The notes under the pieces: model-generated
The model's database searches: none
Seen by the model: the letters and a program-made list of their open reading frames with translations, nothing else
Told to the model about the DNA's origin: nothing
Translations under genes and position numbers: made by a program
In this document: in pieces, positions 51,426 to 60,260 of the stretch
Layout of the letters: each line of letters begins with the position of its first letter
How positions within the stretch are numbered: the first letter of the stretch is position 1
NCBI RefSeq assembly: GCF_900496995.4
Contig: NC_044022.1
Coordinates: forward strand, 21,218,938 to 21,282,937
Direction of reading: 5' to 3'
Origin: Aquila chrysaetos chrysaetos
Taxonomy: Eukaryota; Chordata; Aves; Accipitriformes; Accipitridae
DNA: 64,000 nucleotides

Positions 51426-51503
51426 CTCGTCCCGGCCGGCAGCCGCTGCCCCACGCCGCCTCCCCGCTTGTCTGAGGGGAAGGGAGGAGGAGGCGGCGGC
51501 GTG

Positions 51504-51526
51504 GGCGAGGCGAGGCGAGGCGAGGC
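51504..51526. repeat. GGCGA pentanucleotide microsatellite
   Basis: About four head-to-tail copies of GGCGA within the CpG island, beside the CCAAT repeats. It is a short simple repeat of the kind that often varies in length in GC-rich promoters. Confidence 0.85.
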
Positions 51527-51546
51527 AGCCCCGGCCCGCCGCCGCC

Positions 51547-51688
51547 GGGCCAATGGCGGCACCGCCTCCCTCAGCCTCGGGCCCGCCCTCCGCCGCCGCC
51601 GGGCCAATGGCGGCGCCGTCTCCCTCAGAGCGGGGAGGCTCCCCACCGCCTCGGGCCCGCCCTCCGCCGCCGCCGGGCCAATGGCGGC
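51547..51688. repeat. Three repeated CCAAT/ATGGCGGC elements in the CpG island
   Basis: GGGCCAATGGCGGC occurs at 51547, 51601 and 51675, each within a larger imperfect duplication that also carries CCTCGGGCCCGCCCTCCGCC. Spacings are 54 and 74 bases; the difference is a 20-base insertion with GAGCGGGGAGGC after the second copy. Each element joins an NF-Y CCAAT box with an overlapping ATGGCGGC of YY1 type. These look like tandemly amplified promoter units. Confidence 0.8.
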
Positions 51689-53086
51689 GCCGCCTCCCTC
51701 AGAGCGGGGCGGTTCCCCCCCGCCTCGGGCCCGCCCTCCGCCGCCCCCGCCGGAGCCCCGCTCGTGTTCGTGTCACCTGTGGCACCGAGAGGGCGTTCTG
51801 AGGGAGCGGCGCGGAGCGGTGAGACTCGGTCCTCGGTGCGGTAGGAGCCTTCGGGGACGGATCTGAGAGGGCAGAGGCTTGTGGAGGCAGGCTCGCTCCA
51901 CAGCGGAAAGAGGGTCTTTCACATAAAGTCCACGCGGGGAATATCAGCTTGTCCTGACTAGCTGCCTTGAGGTAAAACGATCAGTATTTCACTTTACCTG
52001 GTGATAGGCAACCTCAGAGGTGCGAACATACGCCCCTGTTTGCAGTAAAGATACAGGCAGCGATAACGGAGGTTTCAGTCATCTATTTGTCCAGGAAGCC
52101 GCTGTAAGTGCTTCACTGTTTAATTAGTGGCACAAAATACACATGCCACTATTTCATAGGATGTTTCAGCAGGACCTTCTCCTTGCTCAGCAGCCAAGGG
52201 ACCAAGGTGATTTCTGAACTTGGAGTCCATCCGAGAGCAAAGTGACAGCACCGACCCCCTGTCACGTGGAGAGCTGGTGTGGTGGTATTTTCCCGTTATG
52301 CATGTTCTTCTCACGGAGCTTGCTTTATATTTCAATTCTGTTTTGGGGCAGCTGGAGGATTTCGGTCTCTGGAGTGCCCAGGAGCGGGGCCTGCTGTGCC
52401 TTGTGGGCTGCCCATGAGTCACATCCCCACGACTGCCGGCCTGCCCGCTTCCTCCGGTCTCACTTGCAGAAGCCCAGTTTTAAATGACTTCCCCATTGTG
52501 TTCCCAGCCTGAATCACTCCCCAAATCCTAGGTCATCAGCACTGGCTTTCTGCTAACCATAAATCCTTATGTTTCACCTCCTACTCAAACTTTGATATGG
52601 TGAAACAATTTAATGTTTTTTAGAGAAAATTTAGTATACATGGCATTGGTGTAAATGTTTGGTAAATTACGTTTCTTTTCAATATCATGTATTTTATATG
52701 TGGCTCTTCCTTCCCGATGATGAAATTAGGGACGAGAGCATGCTTCATGCACCATCCAGTAAAATTCTGGCTTAATAAGCCTTTAATAAGGTTTCCATTT
52801 AGTTCACAAGGATCAAAGTGAATTGGAGACCTTGTGAAAGCTTAAAAGTCGGCTTCTCCCCTCAGTAATTTTCATTCAAAGATCTCTTATTCACATATCC
52901 TGTTTATTCACCCTAATGCAGCATACTAAGCTGTACCCATTCAAACCCACATTGAACTCCTGTTTAGTGCAGATCAAGAAACATCGTTTGGTTCTTTAAT
53001 TAGAAGTGGGGACCCTTTTTGGCACTCTTGGTACATAGAACGTACTTTTCTGTTGTGTAAGTATCTCTTTTTTTCCCCTCTCACAG

Positions 53087-53113
53087 CAGTCCCAAAGAAG
53101 AAGGAAGGCAGGG
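53087..53113 (+). other. Possible plus-strand micro-exon (27 bp)
   Basis: A 27-base purine-rich segment between a textbook acceptor (TTTTTTTCCCCTCTCACAG) and a perfect donor (GGG|GTAAGTAAAA). It lies 1.3 kb to the right of the SYTL2 CpG island. It could belong to a divergent non-coding transcript from that island or be an upstream 5' exon of CCDC83. Paired ideal splice sites this close are suggestive only. Confidence 0.35.
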
Positions 53114-54365
53114 GTAAGTAAAACTGAGTCTTTTTAGACCAGACACGCTGGATCAGCTGGCAGGTGTGGGTATGCTTGGCCCTGCCAGAGGGAGCCAGAA
53201 CTTATGGGTCTGCTCTACCCATTGCCCAAACCAATTCACCCTTTAATCAAGGACTTTGGACCCAAGCTTAGGAAAAGCAGCTTCTTGCTGCTAGGAAGCT
53301 CCAGGTGGCAGAGGCCTCCAGCATTGTGACAAGTGACAGCCGTAAAACTGTGTATGGGGTGTGTGTTGTATCTGTTAAAATACATGTGTTCTCTCCTACT
53401 CACATTCAGTTTAGTGATTTGTTCTTGAAATGGATTCCAATGAAATCTGTGGTATTATGTATGCAGGAGCTGTCCCAGCTCAGACCAGTTGCCAGTTCAT
53501 AGCTTGAGTGTTTACAATACTGAAAATACCTGAATGACATGCATGGCAAGGACCCTCAGACTGATTCCTCAGTAACTTCAGATGGAAAGAGTCTGCAGCC
53601 AGTATACAGCCTGTCCCCACAGTTGCTCTGCACTGGTGTAGATCTGAATAAGCTGGTTTTTTGTGTAAGCATGGAGCGGCTGTTTTTCATGTGGGTTGAG
53701 CCTCAGCACTCTCAAGGTAGCACCAAGAGGACCAAAGCTAGTGACAGAAGGATGGGCCCTACCAACCCTCCTCTTAGTCTGCCCCGTACAAAGTCATAGA
53801 GTTGCTATTCTCTTGGAACAATAAAAAGATATAAGCATGTTTTTGATTGCAGTACAACACTAAGTGTTACGACACCTTTAAGAAAAAAAACCTGCAGGTA
53901 TCTTTGTGTTGTGGTATTCCTATCAGATTCAGAAAGTGGATCACCTTTCTTCCTACACCCCCTCTTTCAACATATCTTTCTCTCTAGCCATTATCCAAAG
54001 CAGAAAGGAAGTCATCCCATCTTCTCCCATTAAAGGAAAAATAAATGAGTGCTTCAGTGTGTTTACAGAACGGCAGGTATTAGTTGAAGAGAGAGTAACT
54101 TCCAGTGAAGCAAATCCACCTGATACTGCTTTCCTTCCTCCAGCTTCATCCAGACAGGATCTCGACCTCCTTTGAACACTCAGCCACTCCCTGATGAGAA
54201 CTAACACGAATCACAGCTAACTCAGATGCCGCTGATTTCATTGCTGTAGGGGTATTTCCCTGGCTGGTGGCTTTGACCACATCACCCCTTGCTTTGCATC
54301 CTTCAGTTGGCTCCTGGGCCCCAAGGTTTTTTTCTTCCTTTAAAACTATCTGCACTTTTAGGTTA

Positions 54366-54560
54366 TGCGATAAAAGGCTTTTCTCCACATACACAAGGGA
54401 AGGCAGAGGAACAATGGCGGGTGGAGGAGCCTGAGAAATACCCTGCCTGGCTGCTCCCAAGCCCACCACAGGAGCTATCAGCCCACCAAAGGTCCATCTT
54501 CACATACATGAAGGAGCACAGAGGCACAAGGGCAGGTGGGGGAGCCCCAATAACCCCTTC
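54366..54560. repeat. Diverged ~115-bp tandem duplication
   Basis: Two consecutive related blocks, one starting near CCACATACACAAGGGAAGG (54385) and the other near TTCACATACATGAAGGAGC (54499), share CACATACA, AGAGGMACAA, GGGCRGGTGG and GGAGCC in the same order, offset about 115 bases. They lie just upstream of the LTR-like segment and may be part of the same element. Confidence 0.55.
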
Positions 54561-54639
54561 AGAGACACAGCCCCTTCCAGGGCTGTCCTGGGGGAGCCTC
54601 AGTACCTTACACGCTGGGGGGATCACTGCCTGTGGGGGT

Positions 54640-54917
54640 GAGACACATTATGGGATGCAAAGGAAGAGGATTTTCAGATTGCACAAGACCTCCTGTGGGA
54701 TATTCAGGGGATGAGCCAAAGGTGGGGAAAAAGGAGGCATAAAGGTGGTTTGGAAAGGAACAAGCGTGAGAAAACGGGGATAAGGGGATAAAAGGGCCCA
54801 GTCATGTATAAATGGGGCTGGTTGGTGTGCTTGTCTGCCCATGCCCTGTGCCTGCTGAGCATTGTCTGTCCTGTCTTCTATTAAACTCAATTTCTAACTT
54901 TTTTTTTTTTTTTGCAG
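54640..54917 (+). mobile_element. LTR-like segment, possible solo LTR
   Basis: The stretch has the layout of an endogenous-retrovirus LTR: a purine-rich U3-like part, GTATAAATGGGG as a TATA box at about 54806, a ~75-base pyrimidine-rich stretch ending TCTTCTATTAAACTC with an ATTAAA poly(A) signal, then a T run and GCA. I saw no partner LTR or internal gene nearby and could not fix TG...CA ends or a target-site duplication. It could equally be a chance promoter-like sequence. Confidence 0.35.
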
Positions 54918-56905
54918 GGCTGGGGTGTGGGGTGGAGGTGAGTGGCTTTCTATTCTGCAAGCATGTGTGTGTATGGGGGTATTACTGACCTCCTTGCTGG
55001 GTCATGTCACATGGGAGAGGCAAATCCTCTGCCATCTTACCAACATAAGGCATTTCTTTACATCTTTAAAAAGTAAGTCTTAAAAAATATTTTTAAAATA
55101 ATTTAAAAATTCTTTTAAAATGTGACAAGAAAATGTATACCAAAGGTGTAAACGGTGAAAGGAAACAGTGTGGGTAATTTAGCTGTATATGATGCTCTCT
55201 GTGGTAAGAAAGAGATTGCCTTGATAATGATGATCGTGAAAGAGATGGCTTTAAAGAGCAAATGTGTATTAATAGGGCCTAATTGTTTCCCTGCTCTTTT
55301 GCTCTGAGACAAATGTAAGTCCTGCTGCCACTGACCAGGGCATCTTTAAATTTGAGCTATTATGCAGCATTGCTAGAGATTGCTCTCAAATGCCCAGTCG
55401 AGAAAAAGACATGAAGCCCTAATTTGCTGTTTGATGATTTCTAGGAGGTGAGAGGGAGTCTATGAATAACTGCAGTTTTCCTCAAGGACTGATCAAGATA
55501 GTTTCTGCTTTGCAATTGATGAGAAATGCCATCTCATGTTTAATTAGATAGTCCTTTATCATTAAAGCTTTCATGGTAGGTGCTTTCTGGTCCTTTCCAT
55601 ATGTAGTTTTAGTCTGTGACAATAGTCCTGTACATGCACATATCTGTAAAAAGGTTAATTTGCCATTTTAAACTTGATCATGTACTAGTGATACATAAAA
55701 AATGGTCTGGCACTTTGCATGGAAATTTCCAATCTCACTGTGGCTTTACCCTCTCTTATCAGATTTCCAATGTTAAAAAAAAAAAAAAGAAAAAAAATAT
55801 TTAAAGATACATGAGAACTTATCTTCCAGTTATCAAGTCAGTGGGACAGCTCAGTGGGAAACTCAGCATTAGGGATGGAATCAGAACAGGAACCAGCTCT
55901 CTGAAGTGAACTTTGCTTTCCTTTGAGCAGCACCTTCTGCAGCCCATCTTAGAAGGTCACTGAGAAGGAAAACACATTCTCTTCATTGCCTCTTTTTTGG
56001 CACAATCTGCACTTTCTGTGTTTCTTTCCCTCAGGGTGCAAGGCTGAGAATTCTGGAAAGAAATGCCCCAAAAGAGCAAAAGCTTCTCCTCCAGTCCTAG
56101 GGGGTGTTCGCAAAAGATTTAATTTAATTTCTGTAGTTACTTAAATAGGCAGCTGCTCAAATGGCCCATACTGCCCCTGCACTTTTATCAATATTGATAT
56201 TTATTGAATATAGCAGGACTTCCCAGTTCAAAAATGGCCCTAGTAATACTCTGCTGTCTTACATTCTTTCTTGTGATGGACATGTTGTCGGTGCAATACA
56301 GGACTTCTGGAGTTATGTGCTCTGTTTCTGCCTTGCTCCCAGGTCCTATGCCTTTCAGAGCCCTTCCCAGGTCCCACCTCTGCCTTCTCAGACTCTCACT
56401 GGGCTTTCTGAATGGCTCAGGAGGAGCACATGAGAGAAGAACACCTTGGTTCATCCTTCCTTCAATATTGACAGAGCTGTTTGTTTCTCCACCAGGAACA
56501 GCTCATCACCTTCACCCCATCTCAGGGTTCACAGAAAAGCAGGTTTTAAAAAGAACAAAACAGGATTTTGAATGGTTGCTGGAGTATTCAAACACCTCTT
56601 GGGTACTTTGCAATAGAAGGAATAGGGATTCTGCTTCCCTCATCAGATCTTCCCCAGGCTCTTCTTGGACAACCCACTGCGGGTTAGGCAACATAAAAAA
56701 CAAGAGTTGAAACTCCCAGAAGTGGCCCAAGGCTGCACCTCCAGACAAGGTCTTGCCAAGAGACCCTGGGTCCCAAAGAAACACCCCTGGGTTCTGTTCA
56801 ACACACAATGCTTTATTCTTCTCTGCTGATTGCAGTGGCTCCGTGGTAATAGAGCCAGCCAACTCTTTGTGGCCTGGTTGCTATTTCCTTGCCTGTGTGG
56901 TCTTC

Positions 56906-57960
56906 CTAGTCCTCACTTTCCTGTGGGAGGAGCTCTTTGATGGCTTCTTCCTTGCTCTGAACGTTTTGCAGGTCTGCCCAGTTGTCCCTCAGGACCTGAG
57001 CTGCTGCCTGCTGCGCAGTAGGATGCTTGTCTTCCTGCAGTCAGTGGAGGGCTGAAATGACACGGGAAGATGCGTCAATAACCGTGAAATCCCAGGTCAG
57101 AACAGTCATGCCTTCCCTGGCTTCCCAAGCAGAGCAACACTTGAGAAAGTTTGAAAGCCTTCCCTGGGTTCGTTCTCATACCCAGGCTGAGGTTTGGGAC
57201 AGGGCACGGGAGAGAAGAGGCAGTGCACGACAGCAGAAGGTGGTGACATCTTTCCCCAGTCAAGGAGACAATGTAAAAGAGGAGGGGCAGTTTTAACCTA
57301 CGTATCCTCAGAAGACTCATATGCTACTCTGTCAGCTGGGACATCTGGCCATATACATGCCCTTGAAACTCTTCTTTGTGAAGAAGGAGGCCCATCATAG
57401 CCACCACAGCCCTGATGATGGCCTGGCTGATCTGCAGATGGGGAAAGGAGAAGTTTGCTCCAACTGAACCTCACTGAACTCAGCATCCCCCAGACACAAG
57501 CTGCCTCTTCCCAAAAAGAATTATTTCCCTTGTTCCTCTGGAGGAAAAGGATTTGCTCAATAGGATAGGGAGTATTTCCCTTCTGACTGAAAGGCCAATG
57601 GGATTCAGCTGGTTCTCAGCAGGAATTCTCCAGGCCCAGCTCGTGGCAGAGGTGGCAAGGTGGAATCCACACACACAGCATTTCCATGCTCTTTAGCAGC
57701 ACCTTCCAGCTCCAGACATTTTCATAGACAAGCTGCTTCCTCCCAAAGCACTTCTGACATGCCATCGTTGCACAGAAAGGCAGGTGAACTCCAACACTGC
57801 AGCTACTGCTGAAGGGCCAATGGAAGCAGCAGCTCTCACCACTTCTTCACAGTCCAGCCAGTTTCTGACCACATAGCAGAGCAAAGAGTAAATCTTGTCA
57901 CAAAACTCATCTTCCCCCATTTGAGGGAAGGAACAGTTTTCCCAGTCTTGGAAGTCGAGA
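56906..57960 (-). pseudogene. Decayed HEAT-repeat gene fragment, MROH-like
   Basis: Minus-strand translations give several HEAT-like pieces in order: KIYSLLCYVVRNWLDCEEVV and IGPSAVAAVLEF (near 57890-57790); ISQAIIRAVVAMMGLLLHKE then EFQGHVYGQMSQLTE (57431-57328, behind a strong acceptor CTTTCCCCATCTGCAG); and EDKHPTAQQAAAQVLRDNWA then DLQNVQSKEEAIKELLPQ, ending in TAG (57034-56906). This style resembles the maestro heat-like repeat (MROH) proteins that are multiplied in bird genomes. The pieces are in different frames, a stop follows the second directly with only a weak donor, and no start exon was found, so I call it a pseudogene or relic. A functional gene with exons I missed is possible. 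Confidence 0.45.
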
Positions 57961-58302
57961 TTTACACCTTTTGATCACCTTTCCAGAACTGTATCAAAAG
58001 AAGTGGGGGGAAAGGTCCCTATGTAAAGTATGTACAGTGAGAGCATCTTGCATTATCACCCAGGTCTGTCTCAAATGGCAGTCCCATGCTCATCAGTGTT
58101 CAATTCTGAACCAGATATGGATTCAGGGGCACGTGTGAGGTGTTTTAAAATTCCTTCCTTGAAATGTTAAGCTATTTCTCTCCTCCATCTTCTCTTCCTA
58201 GTTCCCTTTAGGTAATTCCTTTATGCATATATGTTTCTACATATGTATATGTTATATCTATTACATATATTGTATGTATTGGTTCCTGATGACCATTAAA
58301 AG

Positions 58303-58440
58303 GCAAATGTCGCACCCATTATCAAGGGCAAGAAGAAGGATCCAGGGAACTACAGAGCAGTCAGCCTAATCTCAGGCTCCAGGAAGATTATGGAGCAGAT
58401 CTTCCTGGCACCTGTGTTCAAGCTTGATAACAGAGGGTCA
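58303..58440 (+). mobile_element. CR1-type reverse transcriptase fragment
   Basis: Plus-strand translation gives NVAPIIKGKKKDPGNYRAVS followed by LISGSRKIMEQIFL, a degraded copy of the conserved CR1 reverse-transcriptase segment ending PGKIMEQILLE. It has no CR1 3' end, so it is an internal relic in the intergenic region. Confidence 0.85.
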
Positions 58441-59814
58441 AAGAAGAGTTGAAAGCACTGCCTGATCCTGGCAACACTGTTAACCTGCAAAACAGGGACT
58501 CAAACTTATCATAATATTTTCTCTTTCTGGATCTAAGACAAGACTTTCTAAAAGATATAAGTATTGTCTGCCCACGCGAATAGAAAAAGGCAAAGGTTGC
58601 CAGCAGTCAGGTTTAAGCACTGTTACTTTTTGACATAGTGGTATTTAAATATGTCCAAGGTAAAGATCTTGTGCTACAAAGTACAAAGTTCAAGGCTGTG
58701 TTTATCTTTGCCAGCTGACTTAGGATGCTGTTCTTTCTTCTTCCTTGCCTTCTATTCAGTACCTGGCTTATGTGTCAGCTGGCTACTGTGTCCTAATAGT
58801 ATCACTCAATCCACAATATAGGAGAAGGAAATTAGAAGTCACTAGTTTTTAATGATTTGGGGTTTTTTATTTCTTTTTTTTTTTGCTTTCTCATCTGAAC
58901 AGTTATGTGGGGCCACTGAATGAACATAAACAGCATCTTCCTACTGTCTTCAATAAAGATGCATTGCAAATTATGATCTCTGCCTATGGGGCTAAAAGTG
59001 TTTTGTCCTTGCTTTAATGAATATGCCTTAATTACAGAGACTGCTGTAGTATGTCAAACAGGACTTGTTACAGGATAACGTAAGCTCCCCCAGGACTGGC
59101 CAAAAACTCTGAATTAAGTAGGTAAATGTGAATTTCGCCCAAGAATGAGGACAAAGGCATTTAATATAGTGATTCACAATTTATTTCTGTGGTAGAGTAT
59201 GGCTCCCAGGGTTATGCGCCTCAGGCACCGATGTCCTATGAAGGAGAACGACATACAGAGCCCACCCAAAACCCATGGAGGTCCGCTGTCCATCAAGAGA
59301 GAAGCAGAAGCAGTTCGGGATCAGCCTCCAGCTCTCCTTTCCATCTTCTTACGCCCTGTCCCCACTGCTGGGGCACGGCTTTTTGCACAGCACTGGTGTG
59401 GGGGGCAAAGAGGGTTACAGGCAGTAAGTCGTGTATGGCTGCCGGTGGAGGAGCTGGCTCCGTCTCAGTGCCTTGGGCGGCTCAGGGGGCCTGTTCCTGA
59501 GAAAGCAGCTCTGCAGTCGCGGCGGGCCCAGCTCACGCTCGGTGTGGCACAGCAGCTACCACTGCGGGGCCTGGAAATGCTCTTTTTCTTGAAGACACCT
59601 GCGGTTTTACTTCACGGTTTTAAGGCTGCCACCGTAGGTGTCCATTTGGGTGAAACTCTGGCCAGCCCCTGACCTTTGCCACACGGAAATCCCTCTCGGG
59701 ACTTAAATTCCCCCCGTGCTGTTGTTAACGTTTGCTTTTCCCGTTTCCTGAGGTGGGCCGCCAGTACAGGAATCACAAAGCAAATACACTGTCACTGCAC
59801 CTGACTCTTCCTAC

Positions 59815-60260
59815 AGGGGAGGCTCGGAAGCGCGTCGCCTCATCCGCCCCCCCCCAGCGACGGCGTCCTCACGCCCGGGCTGCGGGGCGCTCCCCCCGCT
59901 GAGGGACGGAGCGGCGCTTTTGGCGGGCTTTTCCCCGGCGGCAGACGCCGCCAGAGGGCGCCGCTGCCCCTCGGAACGCGCCGAGGGGCGGGGCCTCCCC
60001 TCGCCTTGGCGACCGGCGGCGTCGCGGTGGCGCCGGGGTGGGCGGTAGGTCCCGGCTGACCGTTTCGGCCTTGGGGAGGCAGGCGCCCAGGGCCGTGAGG
60101 GGGCACTTGGATGTGGGTGGCGGCGGCGGGGTGAGGGGAGACACTTCAGAGGGTGGCCACGTTGGGAACTCTTTGGTGGCGGGGAGGGGGGCGAGGCGCA
60201 GAGCGGCAGTACCAGCGGGGTCTGGTGGCTGCGGGCTGGGAGACTCTGGCCGCTGTGAGG
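59815..60260 (+). promoter_or_regulatory. CCDC83: CpG island, probable CCDC83 promoter
   Basis: A second isolated GC- and CpG-rich block, about 3 kb upstream of the CCDC83 5' exons. It contains GC boxes such as GGGGCGGGGCC and a CTCF-like core at 59948-59962. Plus-strand donors such as GGGCG|GTAGGT (about 60043) could end a first untranslated exon, but none can be chosen with confidence. Long minus-strand ORFs across it are compositional. Assignment to CCDC83 is by orientation and proximity. Confidence 0.6.
59948..59962 (+). promoter_or_regulatory. CTCF-like motif CCGCCAGAGGGCGCC
   Basis: Matches the core of the vertebrate CTCF consensus (CCASYAGRGGGCRS) nearly perfectly. It sits at the left side of the CCDC83 island, between two divergent genes of different expected expression. 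It is a motif match only; occupancy is not shown. Confidence 0.5.

Larger units (their letters stand above)
51290..51850 (-). promoter_or_regulatory. SYTL2: CpG island, probable SYTL2 promoter and first untranslated exon
   Basis: A sharply GC- and CpG-rich block in otherwise AT-rich DNA, 15 kb upstream of the SYTL2 start codon, with several GC boxes, three GGGCCAATGGCGGC elements and no TATA box. A minus-strand donor (GACGAG|GTAACTG) would end a first untranslated exon at 51426; a second good minus-strand donor (CTCACAG|GTGGGT) ends at 51060. An AP-1-type TGAGTCA lies at 51248-51254. The start site and exon 1 cannot be fixed from sequence. The link to SYTL2 is inferred from orientation and the absence of another gene. 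Confidence 0.65.
51851..59814. other. Intergenic region between SYTL2 and CCDC83
   Basis: About 8 kb between the two divergent CpG islands. Recognised contents are the possible micro-exon at 53087, the duplicated block and LTR-like segment at 54.4-54.9 kb, the MROH-like relic at 56.9-57.96 kb and the CR1 fragment at 58.3 kb. The rest shows no gene. Confidence 0.65.

Noticed and set aside
51240..51866. 208-codon plus-strand ORF across the SYTL2 CpG island
   Set aside because: The same compositional effect: the repeated Pro-Ala-rich text mirrors the duplicated GC boxes rather than a protein.
54918..54937. 20-bp segment between TTTTTGCAG and GTGAGT
   Set aside because: The acceptor is created by a simple T run at the end of the LTR-like segment and the segment is G-rich low complexity. 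It is too weak to call an exon.
59189..59672. Overlapping plus-strand ORFs of 103 and 157 codons upstream of the CCDC83 island
   Set aside because: Two frames of the same GC-rich DNA are open and neither has a recognisable domain or splice context.
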